Source: a virus
IMG/VR virus record: IMGVR_UViG_3300036857_000215
Coordinates: 1 to 22,277 of that record
DNA: 22,277 bases
Reading direction: 5' to 3' (one strand)
Made by a program: the position numbers and the translations under genes. The notes beneath the pieces are model-generated. The model searched no databases and was not told the DNA's origin. It worked only from the letters and a program-made list of their open reading frames with translations. Below are positions 18,881-22,277 of this stretch, in pieces (the stretch's first letter is position 1; every line of letters starts with the position of its first letter).

Positions 18881-20551
18881 ATGGCGGCGAAAATCGGCCG
18901 CGCGCGGCTTGTTCAGCGCCAGCGCGCAGCACAAAAACTGACCTCGCCGACCTCGCTGCCGCCGCCGTTGAAAGGGTGGAACGCGCGCGACCCGTTTGAG
19001 GCGATGGACCCGCAGGACGCGATCACCCTCGACAATTGGTACCCCGATTATGGCGGCTGCCGCTCGCGCGACGGGTGTGCGGTCTATGCCGCAACCGACA
19101 GCGCCTCACCGGTGCCGACCTTGGCGGTGTGGCGGCACGGTTCGCCCTCGGCGCTCGTCGCGGCTTCGGGCAGCCAGCTTTGGGATGTCTCGGGCGGCAT
19201 CGCGACAAAAGCCGTCGTCATCGGCAGCGATTACCAAAGCGATTGGTGGGCTTCCGCCAATTTCAACGGCTATCTCTTTCTGGTAAACGGCATCGACCCG
19301 CCGCAGCAATGGCAGGGCCCGGCTTCGGGCGACGCCGTCGCCGCCGGGTTTACGCTCGACCCCGCCGCTGGGTTTGACCCGAGCTATATCAACGCGCTCA
19401 ACGGGATCGCGGTCAAACACAACCGGCTCTTTTTCTGGACCGGGCGCGACCCCGGCTTTTGGTATGGGCCGCTCCTCGGGATCGCCGGCACGCTCAGTTA
19501 TTTCCCATTTGACCAGCTTGTTCCCGATGGCGCCGCCCTCGTTGCGGTTGAAACCTTGACCTATGACGGCGGCACCGGGATCGCCGACTACACGGTCTTT
19601 ATCCTCTCGACCGGCGAGATGCTGAGCTACTCGGGCACCGATCCCTCAAACCCCGACAATTGGGCGCTGGTCGGGCTGTATGTGATCGCGGCCCCGGTGG
19701 GCGGTGCCGAGGTCTCGGGCGAAAATGCCTACCCGAACCGCGGTACCTTGCGCTATGGCGGCGATGTCTACGTGATCACCTCGAGCGACCACGCGAAGAT
19801 GTCGCAACTGATCACAGCGCTTAAGCTTGGCCAGATGCCGCCGCGCTCAAAAGCCTCGCAGGCGGTGGCCGATGCGGTGGCGCTGGGGCGCACCTTGCCG
19901 GGCTGGCAGGTGATCTATTGGGGTTACAAACGCCGCCTCGTCTTCAACGTGCCGCAGCCCGACGGGACCTTTCAGCAGCACCTCTACAACCCCGCCCTCG
20001 ACGCCTGGTCGCGCTATGTCGGTATCCCGGCGATCACCTGGTGCGTATGGGGCGACCGGCTCTTTTTCGGGACGCCGCAAGGGATGATCTGCGAGCACGG
20101 GGTGGGCTCGTCGGATCAGTTTTATTGGTACCGCGTGCCGTGGAACACGACGCCGTGGAATTCGTCGCGCTGGTCGCAACAGGTCGAAAACCCGATCAAC
20201 GCGACCGCCCAGCAGGCCTGGAACCTGTTTGGCACACCCCTCGAAAAACGGGTGGCGGCGGTGCGCCCGGTGATCCAGTCGATCGGGGCGGCCGATTTCA
20301 ATTTCAGCCTCGGCTTTGACTATGGCAAGCCGTCGGTCACGATCACCGTCAACCAGGCGAATTTGCGCAGCCCGTGGAATACGAGCCCGTGGAACACCTC
20401 GCCCTGGTCGGACACCGCGACGGTCGACGCGCTGTGGCATGTCGCGAGCGGTGACGGGAGTGCGGTGAGCCTGATGGTCGGGGCGGCCGGGGTGCAGCCG
20501 CTGACCTGGGTGCGCACCGATTTGCGGCTCGAACCGGGGCAAGCCCTGTGA
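18881..20551 (+). CDS. P22 gp10-like packaged-DNA stabilisation / tail hub protein
   Basis: A 556-aa protein. It begins LKGWNARDPFEAMDPQDAITLDNWYPDYGGCRSRDGCAVYA, a phrase typical of the gp10-like 'packaged DNA stabilisation' proteins of alphaproteobacterial podoviruses. It continues with beta-rich WD-like segments (ALVAASGSQLWDVSGG, NGYLFLVNGIDPPQQW, FWTGRDPGFWYG, GDVYVITSSDHAKM, AWSRYVG, GMICEHG). In P22, gp10 plugs the portal and joins the tail hub; the same role is inferred. Two copies of a Trp-Asn-Thr motif, PWNTTPWNSSRW (about 421-432) and PWNTSPWNTSPW (about 498-509), lie 77 residues apart. ATG 18881 is the only sensible start but has little SD. The stop overlaps the next GTG. Confidence 0.83.
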   Translation: MAAKIGRARLVQRQRAAQKLTSPTSLPPPLKGWNARDPFEAMDPQDAITLDNWYPDYGGCRSRDGCAVYAATDSASPVPTLAVWRHGSPSALVAASGSQLWDVSGGIATKAVVIGSDYQSDWWASANFNGYLFLVNGIDPPQQWQGPASGDAVAAGFTLDPAAGFDPSYINALNGIAVKHNRLFFWTGRDPGFWYGPLLGIAGTLSYFPFDQLVPDGAALVAVETLTYDGGTGIADYTVFILSTGEMLSYSGTDPSNPDNWALVGLYVIAAPVGGAEVSGENAYPNRGTLRYGGDVYVITSSDHAKMSQLITALKLGQMPPRSKASQAVADAVALGRTLPGWQVIYWGYKRRLVFNVPQPDGTFQQHLYNPALDAWSRYVGIPAITWCVWGDRLFFGTPQGMICEHGVGSSDQFYWYRVPWNTTPWNSSRWSQQVENPINATAQQAWNLFGTPLEKRVAAVRPVIQSIGAADFNFSLGFDYGKPSVTITVNQANLRSPWNTSPWNTSPWSDTATVDALWHVASGDGSAVSLMVGAAGVQPLTWVRTDLRLEPGQAL

Positions 20552-20922
20552 GCGCCGGCGGCCTGGCGCGCGAGCCGCGGCTGCCGGTCGCAAAGCCGGC
20601 GCCGGAAGCGACAAGGCCGGAAGTGCTGATCGATTTTGGCAATGCCTGCCCGGCGGGTGCCGATCGCGGCCTGGTGCGGTTTCTCGAAACCGCGGTCAGG
20701 CATTTCGCAGTCGCGGTGTGGTGGGCTCATTCCGCCGAGCAAGAGGGCCGCGCGCTGTTGCGCGGCTGGCTCGGCCAGCAATTGTTGACAGCGTGCCGCG
20801 GCGAACGGCCCGAGGGTGCCGAGCGCCGCGCCAGCGACATCCTGCGGCGCATCGGCTTTCCGGCGGCGCGGCCGCCGGGTCTGGCGCTCCGGGTGGGCTT
20901 TGAGTCGTCGGTAAACAGATAA
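20548..20922 (+). CDS. Catalytically dead HAD-like paralogue
   Basis: A 124-aa protein with GTG overlapping the previous stop. It aligns along most of its length with the HAD phosphatase at 5737-6195: VLIDFGNA with ILMLDFDGV; RFLETAVRHFAVAVWWAHSAEQEGRALLRGWLGQQL with GFLERAVEHFQVCVHSSRSAVEEGRWAMRDWLRREL; and RRIGFPAARPPG with NRMGFPKDKPAA. The key residues are gone: acid/base Asp28 is Gly31, the motif II Ser residues are Trp59/Ala60, and the magnesium-binding Asp128-Asp129 are Val116-Gly117. Only the first Asp (29) remains. It cannot be a normal HAD enzyme. It is shorter by about 28 residues and has the same codon style as its neighbours, so it is a kept gene rather than noise. Position among tail genes suggests a structural or regulatory reuse (inference). 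Confidence 0.72.
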   Translation: MSAGGLAREPRLPVAKPAPEATRPEVLIDFGNACPAGADRGLVRFLETAVRHFAVAVWWAHSAEQEGRALLRGWLGQQLLTACRGERPEGAERRASDILRRIGFPAARPPGLALRVGFESSVNR

Positions 20923-20928
20923 GCCAAA

Positions 20929-21438
20929 ATGGCCGAGGCGACCACGGTCGTGCTCGGCCATGACGTGGCGGTCGCCGAATGGGTGCGGCGCCGCCTTACC
21001 GATCCGCCGATTGCCGAGTGGGGGCCGTGCACCGCGATCGGGATCGCGATCGGTCCCGAGCTCGTCGCCGGTATCGTCTTTAACAATCTGCGCTGGCCCA
21101 CGATCGAGGCCTCGATCGCCTCCTCGACGCCGCGCTGGTGCTCGCGCCGCAATCTCGCGGCGATCTTTTCCTACCCGTTCCGGCAGCTCCAATGCCGCCG
21201 GCTCGGGGCCATGACCGGGGTCACGAACCAGCCCGCAAGGGCGTTCCTCTGCCGCCTCGGCTTTCGCGAAGAAGGGATGCTGCGGCAGGCGCTGGTTCCG
21301 AACGCCGCCAACCCCGTGGGCGATGCCGTGATCTTTGGCATGATCCCCGCGGAATGCCGCTGGCTCCCCGTCAGCCCGAAAGAACGACAGGGGAACGAGG
21401 ATGTCGAAGGGTTCGGCGGCACAGCCAAAACAGGCTGA
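20929..21438 (+). CDS. GNAT-family N-acetyltransferase
   Basis: A 169-aa protein. The frame AIGIAIGPELVAGIVFNNLRWPTIEASIASSTPRWCSRRNLAAIFSYPFRQLQCRRLGAMTGVTNQPARAFLCRLGFREEGMLRQAL is the pattern of phage GNAT proteins found among tail genes. It has a strand-strand hairpin carrying the substrate site, the acetyl-CoA helix after 'PRW.sR..L', and the 'N..A..fl.rlGFreEG' block. It would transfer an acetyl group to an unknown acceptor, perhaps a virion or host protein. The last 38 nt overlap the next gene in another frame. An AAAAT-rich start (20925-20930) has no clear SD. Confidence 0.8.
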   Translation: MAEATTVVLGHDVAVAEWVRRRLTDPPIAEWGPCTAIGIAIGPELVAGIVFNNLRWPTIEASIASSTPRWCSRRNLAAIFSYPFRQLQCRRLGAMTGVTNQPARAFLCRLGFREEGMLRQALVPNAANPVGDAVIFGMIPAECRWLPVSPKERQGNEDVEGFGGTAKTG

Positions 21439-22277
21439 TCCATCGGCACTCGCGGCAGCCCAAACACAATCGAATATTTCGACCGCGCAGACCCAAGCCG
21501 CACTCAACAACGCCAATGTCTATTCGCCTTTTGGCTCGTCGATCTGGACGCCCTCGACCAATGCGCAGGGTCAGACCACTTACACGCTCAACCAAACGCT
21601 GTCGCCGGAATTGCAATCGCTGTTTGGCGGTCAGGTGGGGCTGGCGCAGCAATTGGCTGGGCTCGGCGGCACGATCGCGGGCTCGGGCGGCGGGTTTGCT
21701 GGTGCCGGGCAAAGCCTTCTCGGCAATATCGCCGGAGCGGCGGGGCAAGTCCCGACCTCGCTGAACCTCGGCGGCGTGCCGGGGATCGCGACGCTGACGC
21801 CGCAAAGCTTTCGCACCGATGTAACGCGGGGGCCGGTTCAGGGCTCGGTCAACGCGAACCTGCCGCAGCTTGTGAGCCAAGCGCAAAACGCCGCTTACCA
21901 GGCGCAGACGCAATACCTCGATCCGCAATGGAACCAGGCGCAGTCGAACCTGCACCAGCAGCTCGCCGACCAGGGGATCGAGGAAGGCACGCCCGCTTAT
22001 TCGCGGGCGATGCTCGATTTCAACAACCAGAAACAGCAAGCCTATGGCAACGCGCAATATCAGGCGGTGCAGGCCGGGAACGCGCAGCAGCAGGCGCTGT
22101 TTGGCGAGAGCCTGGGGGCCGGGCAATTCGCCAACCAGGCGCAGCAGCAGATGTTTGGGCAGGGGCTGCAGCTCGCCGATCTCTACAACCAGGCGGTGCT
22201 GGGTGCGGCGGGGCAGCAGAACACCGCAACCCAGCTCGGGCTTACCGAGGCGCAGGCGCAAGCAACACAGCCGATCA
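21401..22277 (+). CDS. Gln/Asn-rich virion protein, probably DNA-ejection or internal protein (partial)
   Basis: ATG 21401, preceded by AGGGGAACGAGG, opens a frame that continues past the window edge; at least 292 residues are visible. It starts MSKGSAAQPKQADPSAL and contains NVYSPFGSSIWTPSTNAQGQTTYTLNQTLSPELQSLF, then an Ala/Gly-rich part. A block QYLDPQWNQAQSNLHQQLADQGIEEGTPAYSRAMLDFNNQKQQAYGNAQYQAVQAG follows. The combination 'TPFGS..y......tqtLSPe.q.L' with 'L..QGi..Gt.aY.rAm.df....' occurs in a family of large virion proteins after the tail genes of alphaproteobacterial podoviruses, thought to be internal or ejection proteins. The function is inferred from that position. The start overlaps the GNAT gene by 38 nt. 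Truncated only by the window end. Confidence 0.75.
   Translation, partial: MSKGSAAQPKQADPSALAAAQTQSNISTAQTQAALNNANVYSPFGSSIWTPSTNAQGQTTYTLNQTLSPELQSLFGGQVGLAQQLAGLGGTIAGSGGGFAGAGQSLLGNIAGAAGQVPTSLNLGGVPGIATLTPQSFRTDVTRGPVQGSVNANLPQLVSQAQNAAYQAQTQYLDPQWNQAQSNLHQQLADQGIEEGTPAYSRAMLDFNNQKQQAYGNAQYQAVQAGNAQQQALFGESLGAGQFANQAQQQMFGQGLQLADLYNQAVLGAAGQQNTATQLGLTEAQAQATQPI

Overview
The window is a block of tailed-phage or prophage DNA, very GC-rich, with almost every gene on the + strand and joined by 1-4 nt stop/start overlaps. The gene families are those of alphaproteobacterial (Rhizobiales/Rhodospirillales-type) podoviruses with a P22-like head and tail: portal, scaffold, coat, gp4-like adaptor and gp10-like stabilisation protein, in that order. 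The host assignment is an inference from GC content and family resemblance. No lineage-specific marker, tRNA or tyrosine integrase is visible.

Layout. (1) 1-175 holds no gene I can support. From 176 to 2271 lie a small-terminase-like protein, a sigma70-like promoter (830-858), a small protein, a tail-anchored heptad-repeat protein, a small serine recombinase and a 69-aa protein. A strong terminator follows at 2317-2358. (2) 2379-2948 encodes a DUF6456-like protein. (3) 2949-3373 is non-coding and carries three copies of a 32-bp dyad-containing repeat plus a possible promoter. (4) 3374-9532 is the packaging/portal block: a large terminase with an extra degenerate terminase ATPase domain at its N-terminus, a zinc-finger protein, a HAD-type phosphatase, a broken beta-class DNA methyltransferase, and a portal protein split into two reading frames. 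(5) 9723-13625 is head assembly: small conserved protein, capsid-staple-like protein, scaffold, coat and decoration-like protein, ending at a textbook terminator (13664-13692). (6) 13706-15952 encodes small structural or hypothetical proteins, one built of W-P-P/N-P-L-P-V repeats. (7) 15952-17342 is an accessory cassette: DUF6496-like protein, NrdJ-tail-like zinc ribbon, HslV-like Ntn-hydrolase and DUF6582-like protein. (8) 17452-22277 is the connector/tail block: gp4-like adaptor, WQPIDTAPKDG protein, gp10-like protein, a HAD relative that has lost its catalytic residues, a GNAT acetyltransferase, and the start of a Gln/Asn-rich virion (probably ejection) protein that runs off the end.

A recurring theme is duplication followed by decay or splitting. 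Examples are a pseudo-ATPase fused to an intact terminase, an apparently active HAD protein paired with a dead paralogue, a two-piece portal, a gutted methyltransferase, and a C-terminal tail shared by two otherwise unrelated small proteins. Family names are from recognition by eye; no database search was run.
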